Shown here piece by piece: positions 1-8,141 of a stretch of 64,000 nucleotides of DNA. The stretch lies in the NCBI GenBank assembly GCA_024349765.1, contig AP026073.1:3782001-3846000 (forward strand). Direction: 5' to 3'. The number at the start of each line of letters is the position of its first letter. The first letter of the stretch is position 1. Made by a program: the position numbers and the translations under genes. The notes below the pieces were generated by a model. That model had not been told where the DNA came from. It searched no databases and saw only the letters and a list, made by a program, of their open reading frames with translations. This DNA comes from Streptomyces nigrescens (GTDB lineage Bacteria; Actinomycetota; Actinomycetes; Streptomycetales; Streptomycetaceae).

Positions 1-809
1 CCGACTTCACCCGCCGGAGCATGGCCGTGGAGGGGGTGGAGAAGACGGTGTACGTGGCCGGGGCCGGGCCCGCGGTCGTGGTGCTGCCCGAGATGCCGGG
101 CATCAGTCCCGACGTCCTGCGGCTCGCGCGCTGGGTGCGGGACGCGGGCTTCACCGTCCATGTGCCCTCCCTGTTCGGGACGGACGGCGCCTTCCCCACG
201 GTCGAGGGCGGCCGGGAGGTCGTCCGCCGCGCTTGTGTCAGCGCGGAGTTCCGCGCCTTCGCCGGGGGCGGCACCAGCCCGGTGACGGTCTGGCTGCGCG
301 GCCTGGCGCGCCAGGCCCACACCGCGTGCGGTGGGCCGGGGGTGGGTGCGATCGGCCTGTGCTTCACCGGCAACTTCGCCCTCACCATGGCCCTGGAGCC
401 AGCGGTGATCGCGTCGGTGGTCAACCATCCGTCGCTGCCGCTCGACGACCCCGGGGGACTCGAACTCGACGCGGCGGACGCGCGCGCGGTGCGGGACCGG
501 CTCGACCGCGACGGACTCACCGTCCTCGCCTACCGCTTCGAGGGCGACCGCTGGTGCACGGGGCAGCGTTTCGCCGCCTACCGGGCGCTGCTCGGCGACG
601 CCTTCGACGGGCGCGTCCTCCCGGACAGCGCCGCCAACCCGGCCCCGCCGCCCTTCTTCGCCGACCTGGTCGGCACGCCGCACAGTGTCGTCACCGCTCA
701 CCTTGTCGACGAGGCCGGCCACCCCACGGTCCGCGCCCGCGACGAGATCCTCGCCTTCCTCACTGACCGCCTGAACCCGCATGGGAACCGACCGCTGCCC
801 GCCACCTGA
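1..809 (+). CDS. Dienelactone hydrolase family protein (5' end at window edge)
   Basis: Alpha/beta hydrolase of the dienelactone hydrolase type, expected to be a cytoplasmic enzyme that opens lactone or ester bonds. From the internal ATG at 21, residue numbers place Glu24 in LPEMPG (the family's active-site Glu), Cys114 in GLCFTGN at the nucleophile elbow, and a late His in EAGHP. The usual elbow is GxCxGG; here the second Gly pair is TG. The frame is open to the left edge and reads DFTRRS just before the ATG, which resembles the normal family N-terminus, so the true start is probably a few bases outside the window. It converges on the next gene with a gap of 13 bp. The family is clear; the substrate cannot be told. 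Confidence 0.85.
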   Translation, partial: DFTRRSMAVEGVEKTVYVAGAGPAVVVLPEMPGISPDVLRLARWVRDAGFTVHVPSLFGTDGAFPTVEGGREVVRRACVSAEFRAFAGGGTSPVTVWLRGLARQAHTACGGPGVGAIGLCFTGNFALTMALEPAVIASVVNHPSLPLDDPGGLELDAADARAVRDRLDRDGLTVLAYRFEGDRWCTGQRFAAYRALLGDAFDGRVLPDSAANPAPPPFFADLVGTPHSVVTAHLVDEAGHPTVRARDEILAFLTDRLNPHGNRPLPAT

Positions 810-822
810 CCGGGCCCAGAGG

Positions 823-1350
823 CTATGCCTGTCCCCGTGCCCGGAGCCGCTTCGCGTACGACCAGGTCACCGCGGTCATCAGGGCAGGGATGGCGATCAG
901 CGGGGCAAAAGCGCAGGCCCACACGGTGTATGCGGTATCGCTGGTCATGTACGTCCGGCTCTCGACGGTGAAAGCGACCCCGAGTTGCCACAGTGCCACC
1001 AGGACCAGGAGGCCCGAGGCGGTCCACGACAGGGTGGCGAGGGCCCGGGGGCGCAGTGGCTGCCACCGGTCGCTGACGAGCAACAGCGGGAACAGCGCGG
1101 CCAGTTCGGCGAGGACGGAGAGGCCGACGACGTAGGCGATGCCCCAGCCCGGGATGGCGAAGACGTCGCGCAGCACCTGCTCGCTGTAGCCCACGTAGAC
1201 ACCGGATGCCATGGCGATGCGCCACAGACCGGACGGGAGCGCGCACAGCGCGATGGCGTGGGCGGCGCGACGAGCCCAGGCAGGTGCGGGTGCGACGGAG
1301 GAGGGGTGGGCATTCGCTGTCGTCATGCCGTCCATGCTGGTCCTGGACAT
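823..1350 (-). CDS. Four-helix integral membrane protein, unknown function
   Basis: 175 residues with about four hydrophobic segments (roughly residues 30-48, 70-93, 103-127 and 140-162) and short hydrophilic ends, so it should sit in the cytoplasmic membrane. No catalytic or binding motif is visible and I do not recognise the family. Start is uncertain: ATG at 1350 is used here, but the ATG at 1335 has an AGGA at better spacing, and a third ATG lies at 1326. It is convergent with the hydrolase. High third-position GC and the clean hydrophobic pattern support a real gene. Confidence 0.75.
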   Translation of the reverse strand: MSRTSMDGMTTANAHPSSVAPAPAWARRAAHAIALCALPSGLWRIAMASGVYVGYSEQVLRDVFAIPGWGIAYVVGLSVLAELAALFPLLLVSDRWQPLRPRALATLSWTASGLLVLVALWQLGVAFTVESRTYMTSDTAYTVWACAFAPLIAIPALMTAVTWSYAKRLRARGQA

Positions 1351-1857
1351 GGCAACGGTGCGTCCTCCGCTACGACGGACCTCCTCCGTCGCTCGGGGGA
1401 GGGCGGCACCCCGGGGGAGGACCTCAGGAGGACCAAGCGCCTAGCAGGCCGGGCTGCCCCAGCTCCAGATCTCCACGGCGATCGAGGGGATGGTGACCAA
1501 CCCGGTGACCGGTGAACGTTCCCGGTCACGACACCGGACGAGTAGTTCCGAAGTACCCAGTGGTCGAAGGGGGTTGAGAGCAACGAGGCGTGCGTCGGCG
1601 TCGCCGGTCCGCCCCGGCCGGCCACCGACCGCCCGTGAACGCCCCTGCCCGACGACACCGGCTGGCTTCGAGCGGTACGCCACGACCCCGGCCGAAGGCG
1701 CCGCAGGCGTGGTTCGCTTCGGAGTCACACGGCATCACCTCGGGAAGGAAGACCCGGTGGGCCGGCGGCACCGCTGCCGGCCCACCGGCTTCGACTACCG
1801 CGCTCAACTCGCCGTGCCGCACGGTCGGTTCGGGGCGTCACCGGCCGGTGCGGCAGG
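1351..1857. other. Gene-poor interval with terminator
   Basis: About 500 bp with only overlapping shadow frames. The one item I could define is the hairpin listed separately at 1754-1788. A short minus-strand frame ending at 1441 has biased codons and finishes in EIWSWGSPAC, but has no clear start or partner gene. Confidence 0.5.
1754..1788 (-). terminator. Hairpin downstream of the epimerase gene
   Basis: A perfect 13-bp GC-rich stem (1754-1766 pairing with 1776-1788) with a 9-nt loop lies about 70 nt beyond the stop codon of the epimerase gene. It is typical of Streptomyces intrinsic terminators without a U-tract. Confidence 0.7.
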
Positions 1858-2814
1858 TCAGTTCCGCGCGCCGGCGATCAGCGTGCGGAACCAGCCGAGT
1901 GTGGCGTCGAGCGTCGCATCCAGCGGCGTCGGACGGAGGCCGAAGGACCGCTCGAATGCCGAGGAGTCCACGATCTGCGCCTCGGTGTGCTGGTAGAACA
2001 TCTCCGCGTACTCGTCCATGAAGGTCGCGTCGAACGGCCCGAAGGGACGGGGTTCGGTGAGCACCACCCGTCGCAGCGGGCCGCCCACCCGCTCCTCGAT
2101 CATCGAGTGGATCTCCCGGGTGGTACGGGCGGGCGCGGTGGGCAGATGCCACACCCGGCCGTCGCCTTCCGGGTCTTCGCCGAGGGCGGCCAGGCCCTTC
2201 GCCACGTCCTGGATGGCCGTGTAGCTGTGCGGGAGGTCGATGTCGCCCAGCGCCAGCACCTCGCCGCCGGTCAGTGCGGGCGGGAACACCGCGCCGCCGA
2301 GCGTCGAGTTGAGCACGCCGGGACCGACGAAGTCGGCCGACCGGCCGAGGACGACACGGACCCGCCCCGCGCGGTGAGCGGCGAGATATGCCTCGTCCAG
2401 CTGCGCCCGCATCACTCCCTTACGGCTTGTCGCCCGCCAGGGAGTGTCCTCCGTCATCACCTCGCCGTGCGTCGGGCCGTACGGGTACAGCGTGTCCAGG
2501 ACGACCAGCCGGGCCCCGGTGGCCTCGACGGCGTTCAGCACAGCCTGCTGGACCCGGGGCATGACCTCGGTCTGCTGGTGATAGGCGACGTTCACGCAGT
2601 GGTACACGACATCGGCGCCCTCGACGGCGGCCCGCGCTCCGTCGTGCGTGCTCACATCGGCGGCACGGCGCTGCACGCCGTCAGGGGCGCCGTCCGGCAT
2701 CGAGCGGCTCACCAGTCGTACGGCCTTGCCCTGGCGGGCGAGCTCGGCGGCGAGCGTGGTGCCGGCCGGGCCGGCACCCAGAACGGCGTGGAGGCGGCGT
2801 GCAGCAACAGACAT
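1858..2814 (-). CDS. NAD-dependent epimerase/dehydratase family protein
   Basis: About 318 residues. The N-terminus reads HAVLGAGPAGTTLAAELA, a Rossmann GxGxxG nucleotide-binding loop, as in extended short-chain dehydrogenases and NmrA/epimerase-like reductases. A YPYG segment about 110 residues in lies near where the catalytic Tyr region is expected, but the classic YxxxK is not obvious. The start at 2814 is chosen because AAGGA precedes it at good spacing; the longer frame upstream lacks coding character. It is divergent from a TetR gene across about 200 bp holding a nested palindrome, so it is the likely target of that regulator. Substrate unknown. Confidence 0.85.
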   Translation of the reverse strand: MSVAARRLHAVLGAGPAGTTLAAELARQGKAVRLVSRSMPDGAPDGVQRRAADVSTHDGARAAVEGADVVYHCVNVAYHQQTEVMPRVQQAVLNAVEATGARLVVLDTLYPYGPTHGEVMTEDTPWRATSRKGVMRAQLDEAYLAAHRAGRVRVVLGRSADFVGPGVLNSTLGGAVFPPALTGGEVLALGDIDLPHSYTAIQDVAKGLAALGEDPEGDGRVWHLPTAPARTTREIHSMIEERVGGPLRRVVLTEPRPFGPFDATFMDEYAEMFYQHTEAQIVDSSAFERSFGLRPTPLDATLDATLGWFRTLIAGARN

Positions 2815-2911
2815 GGCGATTCCTTCTTTCCGGGATGGCGGGTGGAGCGGATCAGCGGTGGGCGAGAGCGGTGGAGCGGAACACTGCTTCACGTCCTCAC
2901 GAATGTTAGAG

Positions 2912-2953
2912 ACCATAACTCTTGCGATCGGCCATCGCAACTGAAGTGATGGT
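2912..2953. promoter_or_regulatory. Nested palindromic operator candidate (TetR site)
   Basis: The inner repeat is perfect: TTGCGAT (2922-2928), 5-nt spacer, ATCGCAA (2934-2940). It is flanked by ACCATAACT (2912-2920) and AGTGATGGT (2945-2953), inverted with one mismatch. It sits midway between the divergent epimerase and TetR genes, the usual place for a TetR operator. Confidence 0.6.
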
Positions 2954-3013
2954 TACGATGAGCGAGGACCGCTCACACATGCCGTCCGCTGCCCCGCAAC
3001 GCAGGAGGAGACC

Positions 3014-3724
3014 ATGGCCGGCGAGGTACGAAGCCCCCGGGCGCGCTACCGCGAGCAGAACCGTGCGGAAATCAAGGCGGCCGCGCTGCAGCAGCTCGCC
3101 GAGGGCGGCGTCCAGGCCGTCGCGCTCACCCGGATCGCCAAGGACATGGGGCTGTCCGGGCCGGCCCTCTACCGCTACTTCGCGGGCCGGGACGACCTAC
3201 TGGGCGAGCTGATCCGGGACGCCTACGACGATGTGGCGCAGGCCATCGCACAGGCCGACAGTGGCCCCGCCGAGGACGCGCGGTCCACCCTGCACGCCCT
3301 CGCCGGCGCCTACCGGAGCTGGGCCGTCGCGCAGCCGCACCGCTATCTCCTGATCCAGGGAACGCCGCTCCCCGGTTACACGGCTCCGTCCGACACGCTC
3401 CAGCGCGCGCGGGCCGTCCTGGGGCCGTTCCTGAAGGTGTTCGCCGCCGGTGCGCCCGCCGAGGCGCTACGGCCGGCCGTCGCCGAGATGGACGCATGGG
3501 CACGCAAGGACGACGGCGTCGCCGACTGGGTGGCGCAGCACACCGGGCTGCCGCCGCACGGCAAGGCGACGGGCATCGCCCTCGCCGGTACGGTGCTGGC
3601 CTGGTCGCAGCTGCACGGCACGGTCGGCCTGGAGGTGTCCGGCCACTACGCCGGGATGGGGCACCAGGCATCGACCTTGCTCACCGCGCAGATCGACACC
3701 CTGGCCGACTCCTTCGGACTCTAG
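3014..3724 (+). CDS. TetR/AcrR family transcriptional regulator
   Basis: 236 residues. The N-terminal helix-turn-helix spans roughly residues 12-55 (segments LTRIAKDMGLSGPALYRYF and AGRDDLLGELI are typical). The remainder is an all-helical ligand-binding domain of the TetR C33-type. It should act as a repressor released by a small ligand. AGGAGG at 3003-3008 supports the ATG at 3014. It is divergent from the epimerase gene and the palindrome at 2912-2953 probably controls both. Its TAG stop abuts or overlaps the left end of a MITE-like element, so the insertion happened exactly at the gene end and left the protein intact. Confidence 0.9.
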   Translation: MAGEVRSPRARYREQNRAEIKAAALQQLAEGGVQAVALTRIAKDMGLSGPALYRYFAGRDDLLGELIRDAYDDVAQAIAQADSGPAEDARSTLHALAGAYRSWAVAQPHRYLLIQGTPLPGYTAPSDTLQRARAVLGPFLKVFAAGAPAEALRPAVAEMDAWARKDDGVADWVAQHTGLPPHGKATGIALAGTVLAWSQLHGTVGLEVSGHYAGMGHQASTLLTAQIDTLADSFGL

Positions 3725-3971
3725 GGTCTGTCCGATGGGTCATGGCCAGGCCCGCGACGCCCCGCCCAGCCAACGCTGGGAGGTGCCCCCAGTCACGGCA
3801 CCTCGGGCGTTGCCGGAGCGTCCCGACAGCTCCGCCATCGGGACGCTCCGGCGCCTTGTGATGCAGCTCGGCTGCCAAGCAACGAATGAGGGTGTCGAGA
3901 CGGAGTTCGCGCAGCGCACGCGGTGCACCAGACGCCGTGGCCGTTCCGACCCTGACCCATCGGACAGACCG
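3724..3971. mobile_element. MITE-like element with perfect 18-bp terminal inverted repeats
   Basis: The termini 3725-3742 and 3953-3970 are perfect 18-bp inverted copies beginning GGTCTGTCCGATGGGTCA. The element is about 246 bp, too short for a transposase, and holds an internal perfect 15-bp hairpin (3812-3826 with 3838-3852). Flanks share TA(G) on both sides, compatible with a short target duplication. The structure is that of a miniature inverted-repeat element mobilised by a full-length IS elsewhere; the IS family is inferred, not shown. Confidence 0.75.
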
Positions 3972-4001
3972 TAGTCCGCCCCGCCCGTCAGCCGCTCGCT
4001 G

Positions 4002-4373
4002 TCAGCGGAAGTGGAGGGAGCCTGGTCCGTCGCTCATGTGGGGGTGATTGCCGAAGTGGGGCTCCTTCTCGCCCGGTGCCAGGGAGAAGCGGGCGCCGTT
4101 GTATCCGGCGTGCTGGTAGAAGGTGACCGTGCGCTTGCCCGGGTTCGTGGCGGAGCCGCTGTGGTCCCAGCCGTCGGCCCTCAGATTTGCCATGCTGCGG
4201 GTGATGACCCCGTACCTACCCTTGAAGTTGGGCTGCTCGTAGAGCTTGACCTTCGCCTCGCGGGGCTTGAGCGTGCCGCCGGCCTCCTGGGAGCTGTCGG
4301 CGAAGGCCGGCAGGGAGCTGCCGAGCGCGAGTGCAGCGGCGACGGCGCCCGCGGCTAAGTGGCTGATACGCAT
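4002..4373 (-). CDS. Secreted crystallin-fold / peptidase inhibitor I36-like protein
   Basis: 123 residues with a Sec signal peptide ending near ALA-type SLPAFADS. The mature part carries Greek-key signatures of the beta/gamma-crystallin and SMPI (inhibitor I36) fold: LYEQPNFKGRYGVI and TFYQHAGYNGARFSLAPGE. Such proteins are small, secreted and stable; some inhibit metalloproteases. It is a paralogue of the gene at 5464-5844, with the C-terminal half nearly identical (YxGARFSLAPGEKEPHFG). No cysteines are seen in the mature part. Function as an inhibitor is inference from fold only. Confidence 0.85.
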   Translation of the reverse strand: MRISHLAAGAVAAALALGSSLPAFADSSQEAGGTLKPREAKVKLYEQPNFKGRYGVITRSMANLRADGWDHSGSATNPGKRTVTFYQHAGYNGARFSLAPGEKEPHFGNHPHMSDGPGSLHFR

Positions 4374-4475
4374 GATGTACCTCTTCCGGTGTCTGTCGTG
4401 CGAGGTTTTTCAGGTGGGTGATGGTGTGGGCCCGCGGGCGGCGGGGATGCCGCGGGCCGGACTTGGTTCCCTGCC

Positions 4476-5345
4476 TCAGCCGCCCTCACGCTTCAGGACG
4501 CGGCGGGCGGCTGCCAGCCAGCGGTCCTTGCGGGCCTTCGCCTCGTGCAGGCGGTCGGTGTGCTGCTGGATCAGGCGGTGTTGGATGCGGGTCTCGGCCG
4601 CTGCCCACACCGTCACCAGCTTCGCCGACTTCTGACAGGCCACGTCTCTGCGGGCGGTGGCGCGTTCGGTCGCTGTGGGCTCGGTCGTCTCCCAGCGCTC
4701 GCTGCCGGCGGCTGCAAAGGGGTCCGGGTAGTCGAAGCCCGCCTTCGCCATGCATGCGTGCCAGGCGCGCAGGGCGTCGCGTACTTCGGTGGTCCGCCGG
4801 GAGGTTTCCAGGGCGGTGCCGGTCAGTTGGTTGAAGGCGTGGTAGTCGGGTGGAGGGGTGTCGCCGACGAGTTGATGCCGGGCTGTCTTGAGGCAGCCGC
4901 CCTTGCCGGAGGTCCCGTAGGCGGCGCGCTGCACCTCGGCGGGGAGAGCCTCGCGCTCGTCCCAGGCCCGGTTGCGTCGTACCACCGACGGTGGGTCGGG
5001 GTGCGGGTGGTATCCGTAGCGGACGGCTTCCGCCTCGTCGGCTCCGTATCGTCGGACGTTCGGCGGCTCGCTGTCCTGGGCGTCCACCGAGGGCAGGGTC
5101 TTCCACTCCATGCCCTGGTCGTTCATGCACCGGCGCATGAGTAAGTCCTGTGCGTCTTCCACGGCGTGGGTCTCGGCCACGGTCGATGCATAGGCGTCCA
5201 GTGGCAGCCGGAGCTGCCTGGCCTGCCGGGACACGCGCAGTGGGTGCGAGGCGGGCATGGACTGGTGCTCCGTGGCGGTGCATGCGGTGGTGGCCAGGAG
5301 CAGCAGTGCGAGCGCGGTGGTGGCCCGGGCGCGGGAGGGCGACAT
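4476..5345 (-). CDS. Putative lipoprotein, unknown function
   Basis: 289 residues with a lipoprotein signal: positive start, hydrophobic run, then LATTAC lipobox, so a lipid-anchored protein at the outer face of the membrane. The mature part has four or more cysteines (in RRCMND, GGCLK, HACMAK and DVACQKS contexts) spread in pairs, suggesting disulfides, and is rich in Arg/Ala helices near the C-terminus. It lies between two crystallin-fold paralogues in the same orientation. I do not recognise the family beyond 'Streptomyces lipoprotein'. Confidence 0.8.
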   Translation of the reverse strand: MSPSRARATTALALLLLATTACTATEHQSMPASHPLRVSRQARQLRLPLDAYASTVAETHAVEDAQDLLMRRCMNDQGMEWKTLPSVDAQDSEPPNVRRYGADEAEAVRYGYHPHPDPPSVVRRNRAWDEREALPAEVQRAAYGTSGKGGCLKTARHQLVGDTPPPDYHAFNQLTGTALETSRRTTEVRDALRAWHACMAKAGFDYPDPFAAAGSERWETTEPTATERATARRDVACQKSAKLVTVWAAAETRIQHRLIQQHTDRLHEAKARKDRWLAAARRVLKREGG

Positions 5346-5401
5346 GGTTGCCTCTCGTCATGCGGTGCGCGTTGAGCGGGGTGTGGTGGGAGGTCGGGGG
5401 A

Positions 5402-5454
5402 GGGGTGCGGCCCCCGTAGCCGCACCCCACCCGTCAGCAGTTCGTTACTGACGG
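5402..5454 (-). terminator. Two tandem hairpins after the second crystallin gene
   Basis: A perfect 9-bp stem (5402-5410 with 5420-5428) and a perfect 7-bp stem (5431-5437 with 5448-5454) lie between the stop of the crystallin-like gene (5464) and the start of the lipoprotein gene (5345). They probably separate the two units. Confidence 0.55.
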
Positions 5455-5463
5455 AACCCGCTG

Positions 5464-5844
5464 TCAGCTGAACTTGATGGAGCTCGTCGCGTCGCTCATG
5501 TGGGGGTGGTCACCGAAGTGCGGCTCCTTCTCGCCCGGTGCCAGGGAGAAGCGGGCGCCCTCGTAGTTCTTGTGCTGGTAGAAGGTGACCGTGCGGTTGC
5601 CCTTGTTCTTGGCGGAGCTGATGGTGTCGTTCCAGCCGTCCTTCTTCAGGTTTCGCATGTTCTCGGTGAAGGTCGTGTTCCTGTTCTTGTACTTGGCGTC
5701 CTGGAAGATCTGGACCTTCCGCTTCGCGGCGGCCGCCTGGTCGGCGGCGACCGAGGCGTGACCGTCGGCGAAGGCCGGCAGAACGGCGCCGAGCGAGAGT
5801 GCGGTCGCGGCGGCACCCGCGGCGACGATGTGACGTATACGCAT
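5464..5844 (-). CDS. Secreted crystallin-fold / peptidase inhibitor I36-like protein (paralogue 2)
   Basis: 126 residues, Sec signal peptide ending AFADG, mature part with the same Greek-key motif as the 4002-4373 protein (TFYQHKNYEGARFSLAPGE). It differs in a Lys/Asn-rich middle (residues about 40-80), giving a more basic protein. The two genes flank a lipoprotein and probably arose by local duplication. It is divergent from the MerR gene, and the MerR operator at 5947-5967 lies in the shared 130-bp promoter region. Extracellular; role unknown. Confidence 0.85.
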   Translation of the reverse strand: MRIRHIVAAGAAATALSLGAVLPAFADGHASVAADQAAAAKRKVQIFQDAKYKNRNTTFTENMRNLKKDGWNDTISSAKNKGNRTVTFYQHKNYEGARFSLAPGEKEPHFGDHPHMSDATSSIKFS

Positions 5845-5946
5845 GAGATGTTCCCCTCTGGTCAGTTCTCAGGTGAGACACGTGAGTTGGGTGATCTTTT
5901 GGCCGGTTCTGTTGGCTCGTGCTCGACCGGCACTTCGTACGCTAAG

Positions 5947-5967
5947 ACCTCCCGTGCACTGGAGGTT
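5947..5967. promoter_or_regulatory. MerR-type operator containing the regulator's ribosome binding site
   Basis: ACCTCC (5948-5953) and GGAGGT (5961-5966) form an inverted repeat with an 8-nt centre, the pattern of MerR/SoxR operators that sit in over-long promoter spacers. The right arm is also the GGAGG that would serve the GTG start at 5977. Confidence 0.55.
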
Positions 5968-5976
5968 CAAGTAGCT

Positions 5977-6888
5977 GTGAGCGAGGACACATGGACCATT
6001 GGGCAACTGGCGGCCCGCACCGGGCTGCCGGTGAAGACGGTCCGGTACTACTCCGACGTGGGCCTGTTGCCCGTCGCTGAGCGAAGCGCTGGAGGCCACC
6101 GCCGCTACCGGCCGGAGGCGCTGGAACAACTGCACCTGGTCCAGCGGCTGCGCGCGCTGGACACCCCGATCTCCACCATCACCCAGCTGGCTTCCGGCGA
6201 ACGCAGCCTCGGCGACCTCATCGCCGACGAGATGGGCCTGGTGCGGAGCCGATTAACCGAACTCCACTGGCGCCAGGCCACCCTGGAGGCACTGGACGAC
6301 TGCTCCGCACAGGAGCGGCTCCGCCGTCTGGAGGTGCTGTCCCGCGTTCAGCGTCTGCCGGAATCCCAAGACCGGCTCGCAGGGGCATGGAGACAGACGC
6401 TTCCCGCCTCCGTGCCGGCGCGCCTTGTCGATGCCATCACCGCGCAGGCCGTTCCGGAACTTCCGGAGAACCCCACCGCGGAAGTGGTCCTGGCCTACGC
6501 CGAACTGCACACACTCATCAGGCACCAGGACTTCCCCGTCTACTGGGCCTGCCCCAGCGTGCGCGACAAGGCGTCGCTGTACTCAAAACTCCTCGATACC
6601 TGCGAGCTCGCCGCCGACGCGGTCGCCGACGGCCTGCCACCGCAGCCCGGAGAGGTGCTGGACTACTTCTCCCGAGCCTGCGCCCGCCTCCGTGGCGAGG
6701 ACGACACCCCCGGATTCCGCACCTTCATGGCTGCGCAGCTGCACGGCATCATCCCCCTCTTTCGACGGTATTGGCAGCACGTCGCCACGATCTCGGCCGC
6801 TCAGCGACCCAACCTGGGGATCACGCATTGCTGGCTTGTCGAATCCCTCACTTCGCGGGAACAAGCCGCGCCGGCACCAGCGCGCTGA
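5977..6888 (+). CDS. MerR family transcriptional regulator
   Basis: 303 residues from a GTG start. The winged helix-turn-helix is clear at the N-terminus (WTIGQLAARTGLPVKTVRYY then SAGGHRRYRPEALEQLH), followed by a dimerisation helix and a long C-terminal domain of about 200 residues without an evident ligand motif. MerR proteins twist an over-spaced promoter when they bind ligand. The longer frame upstream (back to 5500) is antisense to the crystallin gene and is not used. The operator overlaps its own translation start region, suggesting autoregulation, and could also act on the divergent crystallin gene. Confidence 0.9.
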   Translation: MSEDTWTIGQLAARTGLPVKTVRYYSDVGLLPVAERSAGGHRRYRPEALEQLHLVQRLRALDTPISTITQLASGERSLGDLIADEMGLVRSRLTELHWRQATLEALDDCSAQERLRRLEVLSRVQRLPESQDRLAGAWRQTLPASVPARLVDAITAQAVPELPENPTAEVVLAYAELHTLIRHQDFPVYWACPSVRDKASLYSKLLDTCELAADAVADGLPPQPGEVLDYFSRACARLRGEDDTPGFRTFMAAQLHGIIPLFRRYWQHVATISAAQRPNLGITHCWLVESLTSREQAAPAPAR

Positions 6889-7300
6889 CGCCGCCCACCG
6901 ACGGGCCCCAACGGGGAAGATCACGACTCCGATCCGTGGTGTTGCGCACTCCGACCGCATTCCTGGGGCTCACCGGCACGCACAGGGCAAGATCGGCATC
7001 TCTCTGACCTGCATGGACGCAGGATGACCGGGAAGCGCAGGTGCATCGGGCGACGGGGCGCGGAACTATCCTGGACCGTGTGGCGGGGGAGCGGCACTCG
7101 AAGCCGAAGGAACGGCCGCGAATGCAGCGGCGGAGGGCGTGCCCGCATGCGCTCCATACGGTTGTGCGTGGCTTCATGCGGCCGTGCGTAGCCTCGCGTG
7201 GCTGAGCGTGACGCCCTGCGGCCGTTGTGCGCGTGCGAGCGGGCGTGCTGTACGTGGCCCGAAGCGACAACGGCACACGTCCACAGGCGGTGAGGACACC
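6889..7300. other. Intergenic stretch, no gene seen
   Basis: About 410 bp. Frames here are shadows without coding bias. Bases 7139-7260 contain many TGCG/GCGTG steps, but I could not define an exact repeat unit. It should hold the promoter of the gene at 7301. Confidence 0.4.
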
Positions 7301-7981
7301 ATGTGGGATGCGATCAAGCGCAAACGGCGCACGCGCCATCCGGAACCGGAAGAAGTGGAAGAGGTAGCGGACATCGTCTGTGACCGCTGCAAGCGGCCCA
7401 TGCGCGGTGGGGGAGACGGATGGAACGCCGTCTTCGACGAGGGATACGCGATCGGGTATCTGTGCCCGGACTGCCAGACAGCGGAGGAGAACGCCGAGGC
7501 CGAGGTGCATGAGGCGACCCTCGACTGCAGCGCGGGCCATGTGGATGAGGACGGCCGCGTCCGGTGGCCGGTGAAGGGTGCCTGGAACGGCATCTCGACC
7601 GGAACCCACGGGGCGATGCGGGAGAACAAGGCCATTCACATGCTGGTCTCCCTGGAGCCCCCCGAGCTGCGCGTCGCCGTCGGGCCGCAGTCGGACGCAC
7701 GGCTGAGCGGGCTGTTCAGAACCGAGACGTGCAAGAAGGCCGTCCACGAGGCGATGTCGAGCAAGGGGGCACAGCCCGGGACCCGGGACCTCGCGTACCT
7801 GGTGGACAGTGACATGGACTCCACCGACGTCTGGGTGGTGGAGGACCAGGCGATGGCAGCCGGAGGGAACGACTCACACAAGCTTGTGGTCATCTACTCT
7901 CCGGACATCGACCCGCACCTCCTCGACGCGTTCGCGCCGGAGTACGCCGACTCGATGCGCGAGGCGATCCACGCGCAATGA
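7301..7981 (+). CDS. Protein with N-terminal zinc-ribbon-like CxxC pairs, unknown function
   Basis: About 226 residues. Near the N-terminus CDRC and CPDC pairs about 30 residues apart look like a small zinc ribbon. The rest is acidic, with no signal peptide or membrane segment, so probably cytoplasmic. The ATG at 7301 starts the conserved-looking part (MWDAIKRKRRT) and follows a GGTGAGG; the frame extending to 7139 is Arg/Cys/Ala-rich and looks non-coding. It stands alone, and converges on the gene at 8142 with a strong hairpin between. I do not recognise the family. Confidence 0.75.
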   Translation: MWDAIKRKRRTRHPEPEEVEEVADIVCDRCKRPMRGGGDGWNAVFDEGYAIGYLCPDCQTAEENAEAEVHEATLDCSAGHVDEDGRVRWPVKGAWNGISTGTHGAMRENKAIHMLVSLEPPELRVAVGPQSDARLSGLFRTETCKKAVHEAMSSKGAQPGTRDLAYLVDSDMDSTDVWVVEDQAMAAGGNDSHKLVVIYSPDIDPHLLDAFAPEYADSMREAIHAQ

Positions 7982-8094
7982 CGTCCAGGGCCGTGGTCAG
8001 GGTCGCGGCCTCGCCCAGTCCCTGGCCCTGATGCAAGTCCAGACGGCCGCGGAGCTGGTCCGCGAACGCGTGGTCGCGGAGCTCGTGGAGGCGG

Positions 8095-8129
8095 GGGCTG
8101 CCGCCGTCGGGCCGCGACGGCGGCAGCCC
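8095..8129. terminator. Bidirectional terminator between convergent genes
   Basis: A perfect 15-bp stem (8095-8109 with 8115-8129) and a 5-nt loop, placed just beyond the stop of the gene at 8142 (minus) and 114 nt past the stop of the gene ending 7981 (plus). Confidence 0.8.
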
Positions 8130-8141
8130 TCCTCACAGGTT

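Noticed and set aside
6848-7747. 299-codon minus-strand frame over 6.8-7.7 kb
   Set aside because: No motif, composition of a shadow, and it overlaps the better supported plus-strand gene at 7301.
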